DNA of 64,000 nt from Blasia pusilla. Lineage: Eukaryota > Marchantiophyta > Marchantiopsida > Blasiales. Below the pieces are notes generated by a model. The model saw only the letters and a list, made by a program, of their open reading frames with translations, was not told where the DNA came from and ran no database searches. The position numbers were made by a program, and so were the translations under genes. Below, piece after piece: positions 11,301 through 23,317 of the stretch; within the stretch, counting starts at the first letter, position 1; the number at the start of each line of letters is the position of its first letter. Location of the stretch: assembly GCA_050084515.1 (NCBI GenBank), contig CM114273.1, positions 35,278,001 through 35,342,000 on the forward strand. Reading direction: 5' to 3'.

Positions 11301-12600
11301 CTTCGTATAATTGGCCTTGAGGAGAAATAGGAGTAGCCAAGTAAATTCCAGTTCGTAAGGTTTGACCTTTTGACTTATTATATAGCAAAAGCGGGACAGA
11401 TAGGGAATTGAAGTCTACGTAGATCAAACTTGAGTCAGACGCGATCAATGACATACGCCGAATGAAAATGCCATCTCCAATGCTCTTTCCTGTAATAATT
11501 TCAGCATCTATCAAATGTTTAGGGTTCATAAATCCTCGAATGACTAATCATGTACCATTCGCTTGTCCCCTCCAGCCATTCATGTTTCATAGACGCGTGA
11601 ACGGTGCACCTATTTTCAATGACAAAGAATGTGGTGATAGTCCGAAAGTTAAGCATATATTCAAGAATTATGTCGGATAGATATTACTCATCCCTCATTC
11701 GGAACAGAGTCAATACTTAGGTAAGTATACTCCCATACATAACATACATACATTAGATATTGTAATGAAGATAATCATTAATAGGGATCACAAAAGATAT
11801 TTCCCGGATAGTATTGTATCTTTATGTGTCCGTGGAATCGAGACATGACTTCTGCATTTATCTCATCAACATCTCTATTTCTTGGTGCCAAAATAGCCAT
11901 ATCTCTCAAAAAATTGATGTCATGAAATAATTGAGGATCGTTTCCATATATAGTATCAATAAGTTCACTTATCTTGTTACTATGGCATACCATATCATGT
12001 GGCAATTGAATAAAATCATCTCCTAATTCACTTTGCAGAGGTACATCACCCTCTCCGACCTCCAATAACCAATCAGCAAAAGCTTGTTGGTCAGCATGTT
12101 CATGACCTTCCAACCTCTGAACTCTCATATTTGTACTAAACTTCATGACATTCACATGAGGCCATAAAATTGATCTCTTTAAACTGGCTTGGAAAATTTT
12201 TGGGCGATCTCCACGACGTACAACGGTAGGACTTGGCAAAAATCGCCACCAAAAATTCATAATTTTTGGTATATACATCAAATGATTAGAGACAACTCCC
12301 ATAATATCTTGTAAGGTATGATTCATCGCCTCAAATGCATAAGGATGAGTCATGGGTGCCTCATCCCATATAATAAGCCTAGCACGTTGGATTGAGCCTG
12401 CACCATCACTATTAACTGGCAAGCTACATATGACACAATGAAATAAATTAGCGCTTCTCTCTAAAGAAAGAAAGTTCTCATAAATAAAAGAAGAAATTTT
12501 AGTACGAAGCATTTAATTGCAAGTAGAGAATTCATCAAGAGTTAGAGGAATCTTGAAGTGTGAATGTGCATTATTATCTGCAAGATCAAACAATAATAAT
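11275..12600 (-). pseudogene. Helitron PIF1-like helicase, C-terminal fragment
   Basis: Minus-strand frames here encode the later part of a PIF1-family superfamily 1 helicase as found in Helitrons. They include HSHFKIPLTLDE near 12560, the Walker B-like IIWDEAPM, the arginine-containing NMRVQRL, and the terminal block GQTL...GIYLATP...QLYEALSRV. A stop codon lies just after the FSTCN segment (about 12510), and the frame ends at the hairpin at 11.26 kb. The Walker A part (GGTGKT-type) expected upstream is absent; instead an LTR-like sequence begins near 12610. In Helitrons this helicase unwinds DNA during rolling-circle transposition. Confidence 0.88.
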
Positions 12601-12609
12601 GCACTTATA

Positions 12610-13340
12610 ATAAAGCGTGATTAATGATAGAAGCATGAGGGAGAAGATAAGGAATTCTAGTTTTCTACAATGGAATGTGTACAACATGTAATAAGTCCAA
12701 GGTGTCGTGCGGATACATATCGCTACACAACATACATCGTTGGTCACATCTACACCACACAACATCGATCTTCCCTACACACTGGTCGATCCACACATGT
12801 ACAAAAATCAACTCATACATATACATGGAGATCTTTCTCATGTAAAAATAAAGAGTAGTAAAAACAACACACCCGGCCTAAAACTCCACTCCTCAATCTA
12901 CGTCGGCATATCGAGCCTCGTCCACCCTATGCTATCAAGGAATGAAGACGCTAGCACCCTAGTCGTATCTCACACACATACAAGAGAGGTGCTCCAACGG
13001 CCCAACATGAGAAAGATGGCTTAGGAAAGCCATCTTCCTCTCTTATATAGGGTTGGGAAGAACCAAAAGGCTCTTCCCCTAAAAATAGCTATCCCCTTGA
13101 TAACCTACGTGCACATGTTACCAGGGGTGAGTGACCTGGTCAACAAGTCACCCGGCTGTGAAAGACCTCAACATGAAAGTTGATAGAAACGACGTTCCGA
13201 CACAACGGACCTCTCATCAACCTCATCCGACACCGTGGGACAAAGTTACACTCAAGATAGTCCGCTGGCTCCTACGCCCTATCCACGATAGATCTCGGCC
13301 TATCGGCTACTCAGATGTGACAAGGGTAATATCAACATTT
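12610..13340 (-). repeat. Solo-LTR-like insert inside the Helitron
   Basis: The sequence differs in character from the Helitron pieces on both sides. On the minus strand it begins with TGTTGATATTACCC (from 13338) and contains a TATA-like CCTATATAAGAGAGG (about 13042-13056), followed by a hairpin AGATGGCTT/AAGCCATCT. This layout (TG start, internal TATA, structured leader) fits an LTR promoter. Its composition and short motifs (ACACACA, CGCTACACAACATACATCG) resemble the sequence at 25.2-25.5 kb. The 3' boundary and any target-site duplication are not clear, so 'solo LTR' is inference. Confidence 0.45.
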
Positions 13341-13351
13341 AGACCTTAAAA

Positions 13352-14700
13352 TTAAAGAAGAAAAATAATTAGCTCACGTCGTTCATATATAAGATCTTCA
13401 TTGAGTTGAACCAAAAATTGACTCCAAAGTATTGTAGGTTGAGCATGTGTGTTATAAGCCAAAATGATGGCAAAGAGTCGACAAAGTGAGGAGCCTGTAG
13501 GGATCTCTGTAGACTTATTACATGTTGTAATAAGTCTTTCTTTAGAGATCATTCACATACAAATTTTTGAGAATAATGGGTGGAGTGTTCAATCGGGACT
13601 TCTTGAGGATGATAGGGAAGCATTCTTTTGCTTAAAAGAATGATCTCTAAAGAAAGACTTATTACAGTCCCTATCATCCTCAAGAAGTCCCAATTGAACA
13701 TTCCACTCACTGTTCTAAAAAATTAGTATGTAACTAGTTATCCCTCGAACATGATGAAGAAGCAATCTCAACCAATGGCGTTCTCCTTCACCTACATGGA
13801 AGTCCAAGATAGACCCACATATAATTCTGCTATTCAATATGTGGGTAGCATTATTTGACATCTTAAGTAAGGTAGGAAATAACATATGAAAGTAAGATGA
13901 GGTTGTAAGAACTTCTTACCTGGATGGGTAAGGTATAAGCGACCAATAGGAAGACCGCAATAGTCTTTTTTTTGTACCCTACGAAACCATTTCTTATTAC
14001 TCCAACGATAGTAGGAAGGAAATTCCAGATTTAAATACTTTCGAGCAGTGGGACCTAGCGAATTTGTTTCAAACCATTGTGTGAGGGTGGTCTCTATTTT
14101 TTGGCAAAATATTTTATGGAGCATCATTATCATTGAAGTAAACTCTTTGTGCCTTCAGTAAATGAACATCCAATCTCATAATACTCGGATGTTTTGCATG
14201 GAGATTGAATTTGAAAAGTCTCCAACACGCCTCTGAAGAAGATATATATCTGAATATGGGATGAGAAAATGATTGTTACATATATGAAATGTGGAAACTA
14301 TCAATGAGTAGAAGGACATGGTAAAAAAAGAAAAAATTAAGGAAGTCAGTAAATGCTTACCTTGCATCAAGATACAATGATGTCTCATAAATTGTCTCTA
14401 TGGTCGTAGAATTATTTCCTTCTTTGGACAACTTAAATGATACCGCATCAGATCCCTTATATACATATTTGTAGAGATATTTAACTGCCGAAATGTTGTT
14501 TGTGATCTCCAAATTAATGTGATAATTAAATAATGTACACAATAGAGGATTGTATGGCACAACCCATTGATTGTCGAGAGAGTGTTCACGCTTCATGACC
14601 TTCTTCCCATCATCCATCCTAGAAAAGGAGATATTGTGAGAAATAAGTAAGTATGTAAAATGGTTATCTCTTAATGTAGAAAAAAAAGGCAATAGAGAAG
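13352..14700 (-). pseudogene. Helitron Rep/helicase linker region, spliced and decayed
   Basis: Minus-strand coding pieces match the middle of Helitron polyproteins: MKREHSLDNQWVVPYNPLL with AVKYLYKYVYKG (14615-14440), then FKFNLHAKHPS (about 14217), then TLTQWFETN...YYRW and IGRLYL (about 14090-13930), and SLCRLFAIIL...LWSQFL (about 13490-13400). Good intron signals are visible: acceptor TTTTCTAG before the codons for MDDGKK (near 14618), donor GTAAGC after YLDAR (near 14357) and acceptor CTTCTTCAG (near 14235). This copy therefore carries introns. Frameshifts and stops follow, so it is a pseudogene. Confidence 0.8.
13504..13716. repeat. Shuffled inverted duplication within the Helitron
   Basis: GTAATAAGTCTTTCTTTAGAGATCATT (13527-13553) has its reverse complement at about 13640-13668. 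The block covering GGGACTTCTTGAGGATGATAGGGA (about 13592-13616) has its near-exact reverse complement at about 13672-13697. The two inverted blocks are in swapped order relative to a simple palindrome, so this is not one hairpin but a duplicated and rearranged segment. It lies over Helitron coding sequence (LEDDRE motif). Confidence 0.75.
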
Positions 14701-15276
14701 ATCATCCAGGCAAAGATATATTTATTTATGTATAAAAGGAAAAAAATGAGATCTTGCGTACCTTCGATAGATTGGATAACCTCGGGGGGGTCACTATATG
14801 GAGGGCTGTACATCACCTACGACGTTTTAGGGTCTAGAGCCCCTAACTTATAAGTGAAAAAAGATTTTGTTCTCACCCTTATGTATTTTAAAGGAATCAT
14901 TTTTCATTTTTGGTACCCCTAAAATTCTTTAAGTAAAGCAATCACTTGAAATAAATAAGGCCTTGAAAGAAAAAAATGTACCAAGTTAAGTTAACATCCA
15001 ACATGTTGTCCTTATACTATGACAAAGGAGAATTGAACCCCTAATTGAGCAAGAAGCTCAATCAGCCAATCTGTCATCCCCCTAGCCTACTCCCTTCCAT
15101 TATCCTACTCACAATTCAAGAGTGTCAAGTACACTCTAAGCACACTCCACAAAATATTTAATTTAACATATCTCAAACAAAAAAAAAACTCACCAAGATC
15201 AACTCACACTCTGAATATATGTAATCAAAGCATGTAAGTCAACTGAATTAAGTATATATATTCTATCTTGTACCCC
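14701..15276. other. Junction region without recognised coding sequence
   Basis: Between the Helitron linker exon and the end of the inserted transposon-like gene. It is AT-rich, with no recognisable motif and no clear terminal inverted repeat. Confidence 0.4.
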
Positions 15277-18200
15277 TTATTTCATTGTCAAATTCACATT
15301 AGAGATCAAAATTTCAATATCAATCCATTGCACATCTATTGCATCATAACTAAACAAGGGTTTGGTGTTACCATGGCCGAAAGACTTGTACCAATTACAC
15401 ATAATACGACAAATGCTTCCCTTTTGTTCAAGAGGAGGTACAAGCCTGTTTAACAAGTCCAAGGCCCTACGACGTCTTGACCAATGTGAACCATTCTTTT
15501 GAATCATAAACATAATACGCCCCAACCAATACTCTTCTTTTGCAACTCCTGCCTCCACTTCATGTTTTGTCTCTTTTCCCTTCCTTTTCTTTGAGTTTAT
15601 TGATCTTGTGGAAGGGCCAACATTTGCTGTAGATTCAAACAAAATTGCAATATCATTACCAACATCAACCAAATAAGTTAGGCAATTAGGATCACGTTCC
15701 TTTCCCTTACCACTAGTGTAATAAGTCTTTTGGGCTATTCAAGTTATCCTATCCTTTGACATGAAAGGATTGCAAGACAATTGACTTACAAGGGTGGATT
15801 TATAGGTAATCTTGCCCTCATAAATTACAGTAGGCACTATTGCATGGGTAATTGCCACATTAGTCAGTCCTGCTTGAACAGATGCAAACACATACCTTAC
15901 TTCATGTCCTAATACCTCCATCTCAATGGATTTCGGATCAATATCTATCTCTTTGTTATCTAGTATGAAAGGCACATTGATATCACAACTTTCCTCTACA
16001 ACCCAAGAATCAATATGGTTCAAACCTTCCTCAGGGTCCTCAAACTCCAAAAACTCCCCAGTTGGCTGCTCATATATTGGAGACACTATTGTGGATCGGT
16101 TATCTTCATGTTCTTCAACATCATCACATGACACTACTTCCCTTATTGAACCTGAATGAGGCCATGTCTCGGCCTCCACATCCCATGGATGCATCCACCA
16201 CCTTCTCTTTGCAATTGGCAAGGAAGTCCTTGGAGACATGTTCAACAACCTCAAAAGCTCTTTTGCTGCATCCAACCCTTCTTTAAGAGCATCAACAACC
16301 AACTTATTAGTCCCAACCAATGATAATCAAATAGATTCGGAGCCTAGTCTCCTTCACCAAGAGGATGCACTTTTGCCCAAATATGATCTTACCTCTGATG
16401 TGAACGACGTATCTTTAATCCTTCTGGTCCATACTCTAGGCCAGCCAGTCGATTCACTCCTACTGCACTATCTAGTAGAGATCCAAAGTCATAGTTTCTT
16501 TCATGACCACTCATGCCAACTACCTTGCTGAAAAAAATCTCACAAAAATCAGATCCTAGCAAAAGAAATGGAACTTGAAGATATAGAAACTTGTCTCGAA
16601 AATGCACAAACTGAGAGTACAATGAAATGGCAAGAGATGTTGATATCATGGAAATATTGAATAGAGATCATATTTTTTTCTGTGACACATCATGTATTCC
16701 TTGTCACAAAATGGTCACCGTACCTCAACCATAGCCTCCACAAACGGAGAAACCAAGATACCTTAGATGCCAATACTATACGAGTTCTCAAGTCATGCTT
16801 CACGGAGAAGAAAATATTGATGTAATCTGCACAAATCTCAAGGTACAACTTAGTCCCAAAACTTCTATCATGGCGAACATCTTGCCACTCAAACATGTGG
16901 TGTAGGCACGCTTGGACTCTCCTAGATGCTATCCGTTGTGGGCCAGCTCACTTATGTGTGTTGGTCCTATTCACATCATCCCAATTCAATCCATGCTCCT
17001 CAATTTTATAAGGGTTATAAAGTGACGTCACGTAGGACAAGGATGCATGTTGGTCACCAAGTACTAGCATGGCATCACATCTCTCCAATAGGTTAATAGC
17101 CTTTTTCCCATTGTGGGGTGGATCTTGGTCTCCAAAGCCATACAAGTCTCCATTTGGAAGTATGGACACACAATACTACCACCCTTCCCACCCTACTTTA
17201 TACCTTGGAAAAGAACCATTCATACCAGTATAATCTTCCATCATTAATATCCTACGACGAGCATCACCATCACTAGCATGCCCCAATAAAGGACCAACAT
17301 TGGCTATGCAATATTCATCCCACATGGATTTCAGCTGCACCCAATGTTCCCTCACCCGATTTGCTTTGAATCGATGACAAGTTTTGGTGGCATAGAGCGC
17401 CAATTTTGGCATTTTCTCATGCAAAGGATTCAAAATTACTACTCTAGCATACATACCTTTCGCATATTTCTCAAAAGTACTCAAAATTTTATCATACCCT
17501 TCATTACCTTCCCCAACAAGTACTTCCAAGCCAAAAGAGCATGTATGTTCTTCCGAGGGATCACAAAAACTTATAAGGGTGTTATATTTAGCCTCCCATC
17601 GATCACAACAGTACTATCAAGTTAGAAGATAAGCCCAATAGAAAATAATAAACATGACATATAAATGTGCAAACTAATATAGTCATTATATTAGTGCATA
17701 CCCATACATATATCAAGGCCAACTTTCTCCAAAGATTCAAACACACCTTGGCCTTTCTTTTATCCTTGTTTCATCCTCAGCGAACATTACAGGCACATCT
17801 CCCTCGATTCCAAGTAGTTTTTTTCAATGCAAATAGTGAGAGACCTCTTGAAATATCTCTTTTTGTAGCCGAGCTCTAAAGGGTGGTAGTTTTGCTCTGT
17901 CACGTTTCAAGGTCTTCAGACTTGGCCCTCCCAAGTTTTCCTGAAAGCAGTGGGCAACTTGTCGGCCACCAAATTGGAACATGGCTTGGGAAAAGGCTTT
18001 GGTTCTCTTACTGTAACAATAACCATTGGCCACTCTCTACAAATTCTTAGCCACATCTTTCAAGAAATCCCACAAGCCCTCCTTACCACCAAATGCCCCA
18101 TCCCTATGTCCATTTACTACGTTCCTAAGAAATAGTCTCAAATCTTTCCTATCTACAGCTACTCCTAACATGTCTTCTAGCTTCTTTCGCCTAATACTCA

Positions 18201-20006
18201 AGGAACAAATCCTAAATTAATTGCTAAATTTTCCCATATGCTCCCTCAACTCTGTCTTGGTCAAGTACTTCATGGCCATCCCTCTTTGAGTTGTCTTGCC
18301 TCCTCTATGCACTAAAGCTTCTGCTTCCCTGTGCACCCGACCACCAAAATCATCCTCCCACTTAATGGAGTCACAATGACTACAAGTGAGGTTCTCAAAA
18401 CCTCCCCCATTACTTGACAATCTAGAGCAAAGCTTGTGCCTAAAACAACCTTGTATACATACAATTGACCTACTACTTGGGTTGAATACTTGCGCTGAAG
18501 TGGTAAGCTCACAATCCCAAATAGTTCCTCCTGTGTGATCACCTAGTATGGCCTTCACATCCATCAACTCTCCTTTCCATTGGATGTTTGATTCCCAGAA
18601 GCCCCAATAAAGCAAACTTAGTCCAAAATCAATGGAGGAAGCAAAAACTTAGCGCTTCCTTCCTTGAAGGCCAAAAGTTCTAATTCCCGTTGGAGTTTGT
18701 AGGCCTTTTTCAGGTCTCAGACTTCCATGCCACCACCATCGGTTCTTGGCAATCGTTGACTTTTTGTTTGTTTTTCGTGTTTGTTTTTTTCGTCGATGCC
18801 TTCTTCCTGACTTACTTGATCTCATTGTCTTTGAATGCCGCCCCAAGTCAGCCACCTTTTTTTGCTTTGTGGGGCTTCCTCTAAAGTTAATTTTGTAAAG
18901 AATTTTGTAATAGAATTTTGAGACAGAAATAAGTCCCTAGGATGTGGCTTCTTTGGTCTTCCCTTCTTCCTAGACCTCAAGACAAGTTGGGCAGTGACCT
19001 CTCTAGTGTCAAAAGCATCCAAGTGATCACGACTAACCAAGCGTTGTCGTAGATTATGCTCCAAATTGGCCTTTCTTGGGCACATGTCTGTGTGCAACTT
19101 GCCATAGATTATACATCGTACCTTGAACACGTATGACCTGTGAGCAAACTGCGTATGAGCAACAGATGGCGTCATAGAGAACACTATTTTCTCACCCCCA
19201 ACCTCTGCATTCATTTTCTCAACTATTCCTAAAACTAAAGTGATCTGATGTTCATGATCCCATTGAGGTTTTTGTATAATGTCACTAGGAGAAATCAATG
19301 TACTAGGCAGACCCCGTCTCTTACAAAAATTCTCCTTGTGCTTAGGGTTGTTGAGATGCTTAGTCTTGAAATTGCTGAAGCAATTTGCAATTGATTTTAA
19401 AACTTGGGAATTAGTTGCATTCCCATAAGTCTCCCGACACTCTAAGCACTCTAGGTGTCCTCGGACATCTTGCTCCTCATCCCAGGTTCGCACTCTCCAC
19501 TTATCCTCATCATATCCTTGTCGCTTTACCCAATCCTTAAGCTTGCTCCACTCCTCATTCCAACTCTTTGCTGCCACCTCAGACATAAGCACTAACTCAA
19601 ATGAACTTGTGACAGGCAATGTAGTGACTACTTGCTCTTGGGTTGTGGTTTCTGTATGTGATTGAGACCCAACATTTATGTCCTCTATGATAGACACGGT
19701 AGCAGCACATGAATGCGAGAAAAAAATTGCAACCCCCCCAGTGCATCCAGAGGCTTGTTGTGCGATCACAAAAATACTCCCTTCAAGTTCACTAATTTCA
19801 ATGAGGTTCTCAATAGGATATCTAACTCTACCAGGTAGCCTTTCATCCCAAAAATCAAATTCAAAGTCAACTATCCTAGCACATCATGTGCGGAAGTCGG
19901 CCAGTGTTTGTCCTTCTTTGAAGGACAACACATAAATTGGTACATCATCCTTCCCTTCCGCAATCTTTTCTACTAGTCTCATTGAGTTGGAACTAGGGTT
20001 TGCCAT
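15277..20006 (-). pseudogene. Degenerate DNA-transposon-like gene of unassigned family
   Basis: Read on the minus strand from ATG at 20006 (MANPSSNSMRLVEKI), coding blocks follow in order. First comes an acidic N-terminal region with one in-frame TGA. Then a Cys/His-rich segment with CLECRE (about 19440) and a basic KKGRPKKP AT-hook-like motif (18960). Next are GGFENLTCSHCDS with C-x2-C pairs (about 18400), MFQFGGRQVAHCFQENLGGP (about 17960), and ASDGDARRRILM (17275), then, after a TAG stop, QDPPHNGKKAINL (about 17110). After a TGA stop come YINIFFS (about 16830), the FFSKVVGMSGHERNYDFG block (about 16530) and a C-terminal part ending at 15277. Both central stops sit at probable former Trp codons. 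SDGD and the D-x-x-HN-x-KK motif look like catalytic acidic motifs of a DDE-type nuclease, but this is inference. From memory, the block order resembles uncharacterised repetitive proteins of fungi and invertebrates. It is inserted between Helitron pieces and is dead. Confidence 0.6.
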
Positions 20007-20659
20007 TTGTACAAGGTGTCAAAGGCATTCAAACTATCATATATGTAGTTCAACCTATCATGTAGCACAATAATAAACAAAAGAGGTCACAAATCAAGGT
20101 TTGTTATGCTTCTACAACAATTGATAGCCATACATAACATCAAATAACTATCCTCATTTCAACTTCAAGACTTAATCCATTTAATTCATTACAACCCAAC
20201 CAAAACGTCCATTCAATATGAGTTATAGTTTTGAGTGTGAAGATGCAAAACTCCTGAAAACATCAAGGTAATTTATATAAAATCTTACACGTGAAATATG
20301 TAATGAGACTCGGGTCCCATTGTGCTTACCTACAAAATTTCTCTATCATATTCATTAATTAAACCCAAGAGATATGTTGATAATCTGGAGTGCCTAGTGT
20401 GGGGACAATTGGATGATCATGGCAATAGATCGTCCATCTGATCTCATTATGTGCAACATGACGTCAGGATTCTTTGCCAAGTGCAAAACCTTCCTCCTTG
20501 CTTGCTGCCAAGCGACCCAAATGCCATGTCTTTGGACATCTCATCTTCTTCCTAGAGTGTGGATTATTCTTTGCCTTGTAATGGCTACTGGACATTTAAA
20601 CATAGACAGTGAATTAGTTATAACTTAACCAAGTAGAAGATATAGGCATGCATAATTGT

Positions 20660-21375
20660 AGAAAAACTAAAAGACTTAAAAGTCAATTGCTTAGAACTCA
20701 ACGAAATACCAACTTTCAAAAAAATAAACTAGTTGACAATATAACTCATGGCAATTTTTTAAAGAATGTTTGATATTTTAATTCCTTGATATCTTTGCCA
20801 TATGAGAGTAGTGAGGACATTACGTTAGACTCATGTTCTGGTTTGCTCAGTGTGGACTTATTCTGCAACCAGAGGCCCAAAGAAGACCCCCATTTAATGT
20901 CTGATACCATAGATATAGAATGTTCTTCGTAGCTTCCATGTATTAACAAGAAACTCTTTACAATAGAGGAGTGGAGCGTTAAACTAATGTAAATAGGGTT
21001 ATTTCCATTACATGCTCAATAAGAGAAGACATTAAACACAAAGAAGGAATAGCCAAAAATAGAATTAGAAATGCTAACAATCGTCAACTAAGTAGAAGAC
21101 CTCTGGTTGATTAGATGGAATTGAGCCTAATTCTTTGGAAAAATCATGGTTCATTTGTAGTACAGTGGATAAGTTAGAAAAACTAAAAACCTAATAGTTA
21201 ATAATAAAAAGTCAATTACTTCGAGAACTCATGGGGAATTCACGAATAATACCGGCAATCGTGTTCTTCTTTTCTCCACAAGACTTTTTCAAAAAATAAA
21301 CTAGTTGACAATATAACTCAAATGGCAACTCTCCCTTTTTAAAGAATACTTTTTGATATTTTAAGTCTTGATGGA
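20660..21375. repeat. Direct repeat pair flanking a 0.4-kb spacer, possible LTR remnant
   Basis: The tract AAAAAATAAACTAGTTGACAATATAACTCA near 20719-20748 recurs at 21291-21320, and weaker similarity continues on both sides (20662-20786 and 21177-21372). Between them, on the minus strand, TGGTATCAGA (20909-20900) matches the start of the plant initiator-Met tRNA primer-binding site used by LTR elements. It could be a decayed LTR retroelement or simply a duplicated segment; boundaries are not defined. Confidence 0.4.
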
Positions 21376-21379
21376 ATAT

Positions 21380-22241
21380 AAGCTAGTAACATGAGTGTTG
21401 AGTGTATATTTGTTGCTAGTTAGCTACTACTGACTAGTGAGACACTTATGTGACATATAGTGAGAGTTATAGATGCCGCGTTCAGATATATCTCATCTTA
21501 TGAGGAGCCGCTAGGTTTCGATATTCATCTTGTGCTCGAGGATTAGAAACATCGATTTGGCAGTTTGCACGGTGGCAACCAAACGTGAGAGATTGATGTT
21601 TCAGCAGATCTTAATTTTCAACATGTCCAAAAGTAAACAAGAGAGAGCGGCTAGGGAGCTTGGTACAAGATTTCAAGATAAAGGTTATTTTTGCCGTGCA
21701 AAGAGTCATTCTTACCCATTCAGAGAGATGGACTTTCTTCCAGAGATGCACGGTTCTCAGAAAAGAGAGCAAAAAAGTATCATGGAGAGAGCAAGAAGAA
21801 AGGAGAGCAACAAGAAGAAGAAGAAGAAGAGAGTTGAAACAATCAAAGCTACGGATTTGATGTACCTAGAGTTTTGAGATTGAGGAGCTTGGAAGATGGA
21901 GAGAGAGAGCCTCAAGATATTTGGGCGCAATAAACTAGAAGAGAGAAGGAGAACAAAGTCCTGAAGTTTCTTGGATTCATGTGGAACTTGCCTTGGATGA
22001 TGGAAATTGAGGCCATCAAGGCCTTTGTGTTGCGAATGGACAAGGGAGTCCCTCTTTTAGATCGTCAAAATCATGCATCAAAGTGACAGCTCCCCTAGAG
22101 AAGTGGATGCGGTCGATGCCGCGCAATTCAAGCTAGGAGACAAATAGATGCAAGGCTTTTGGCCGGGGATCCTCTAAAGATCGATGAAGTGCATACTCTT
22201 ATAATTCGTTGCTCTAAAATTCCAGAGTGTTGAATCAAAGA
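21380..22241. other. Unassigned sequence within the Helitron interruption
   Basis: A plus-strand reading frame at 21530-21877, rich in Lys/Arg/Glu, arises from purine-rich sequence (AGAAGAAGAAG) and shows no domain. Nothing else recognised. Confidence 0.4.
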
Positions 22242-22424
<183 letters not shown>

Positions 22425-22694
22425 GAGAGAGAAAGTGGACCTTGCTAATAATCCAGATCTTGAGATACCAAAATCATGCCGTGACACCACTTCCAATTGC
22501 GTGTGCGCCAATTATTAAGGAAAATAAGCACTCGTGCATTCAATAAATTCCCGTGTTGAATCAAAGAAGGAAGGCATGCAAATATAGAAATAAAGCAAAG
22601 GAAAGCGCTTAAAAGAGAATAGAGGCACGATACGTATATTCTCATAGAAGAAAGCAAGAAAATAAAGGAGCATACCAAGTGTCGGGTCACTCCT

Positions 22695-22823
22695 GATCAC
22701 ACTCTCCTACTACGCCACCACTCTTTGAGCGACAGAACCCAAAGAAATCAGGAGGTAGACTCGATCCTCTTCCGATCACGCTCTCCTGTTGCACCACCAC
22801 TCCCTAAGCGACAGAACCCAAAG
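22695..22823. repeat. Imperfect tandem duplication, about 78-bp period
   Basis: The segment from GATCACACTCTCCT to GCGACAGAACCCAAAG (22695-22744) is repeated with about ten differences at 22773-22823. No coding potential was seen. Confidence 0.8.
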
Positions 22824-23317
22824 TTGTGTACGCTGCTCAAAAGGGGCTTCAAGTGGCGGCTGAATTTGCTGCTCAAAGCTTTTCTTCGAAGGCCAAAACC
22901 CTAAACGCAACGAACCCAACTCAAATTGAGAGGGAAATTTGAAAGTAAGGACTTCCTTCTTCCCTCTAAAGCTTTTCCATAAAATTGATTTTTTTAGCTA
23001 GGGAAGCTAATTTTTGTAAAAAAGAAATTTAATATATGTAGATGTGACATGTATAAACCCTATCTTATCTTAACATCTTTGGTGGAAGGAAAACTAATAA
23101 AAAAGACCCTATTGTTCTTATAAGAGTTTGATGGAATAAACTATGCCCTATTGTTCTTCCACAAAACTTAATAAGTCTTCCGAGGGACGCAATTAAAAAA
23201 CCCCTAACTTTTTCGCACGTGATGGGACATTTGTGTGGAAGTGAGACCCCCGAGTGGATAACCGTCTTCACTTTCAGTTGTTGTACTTGTGAAGGACTTT
23301 GGATAACCTTTGGTGCA

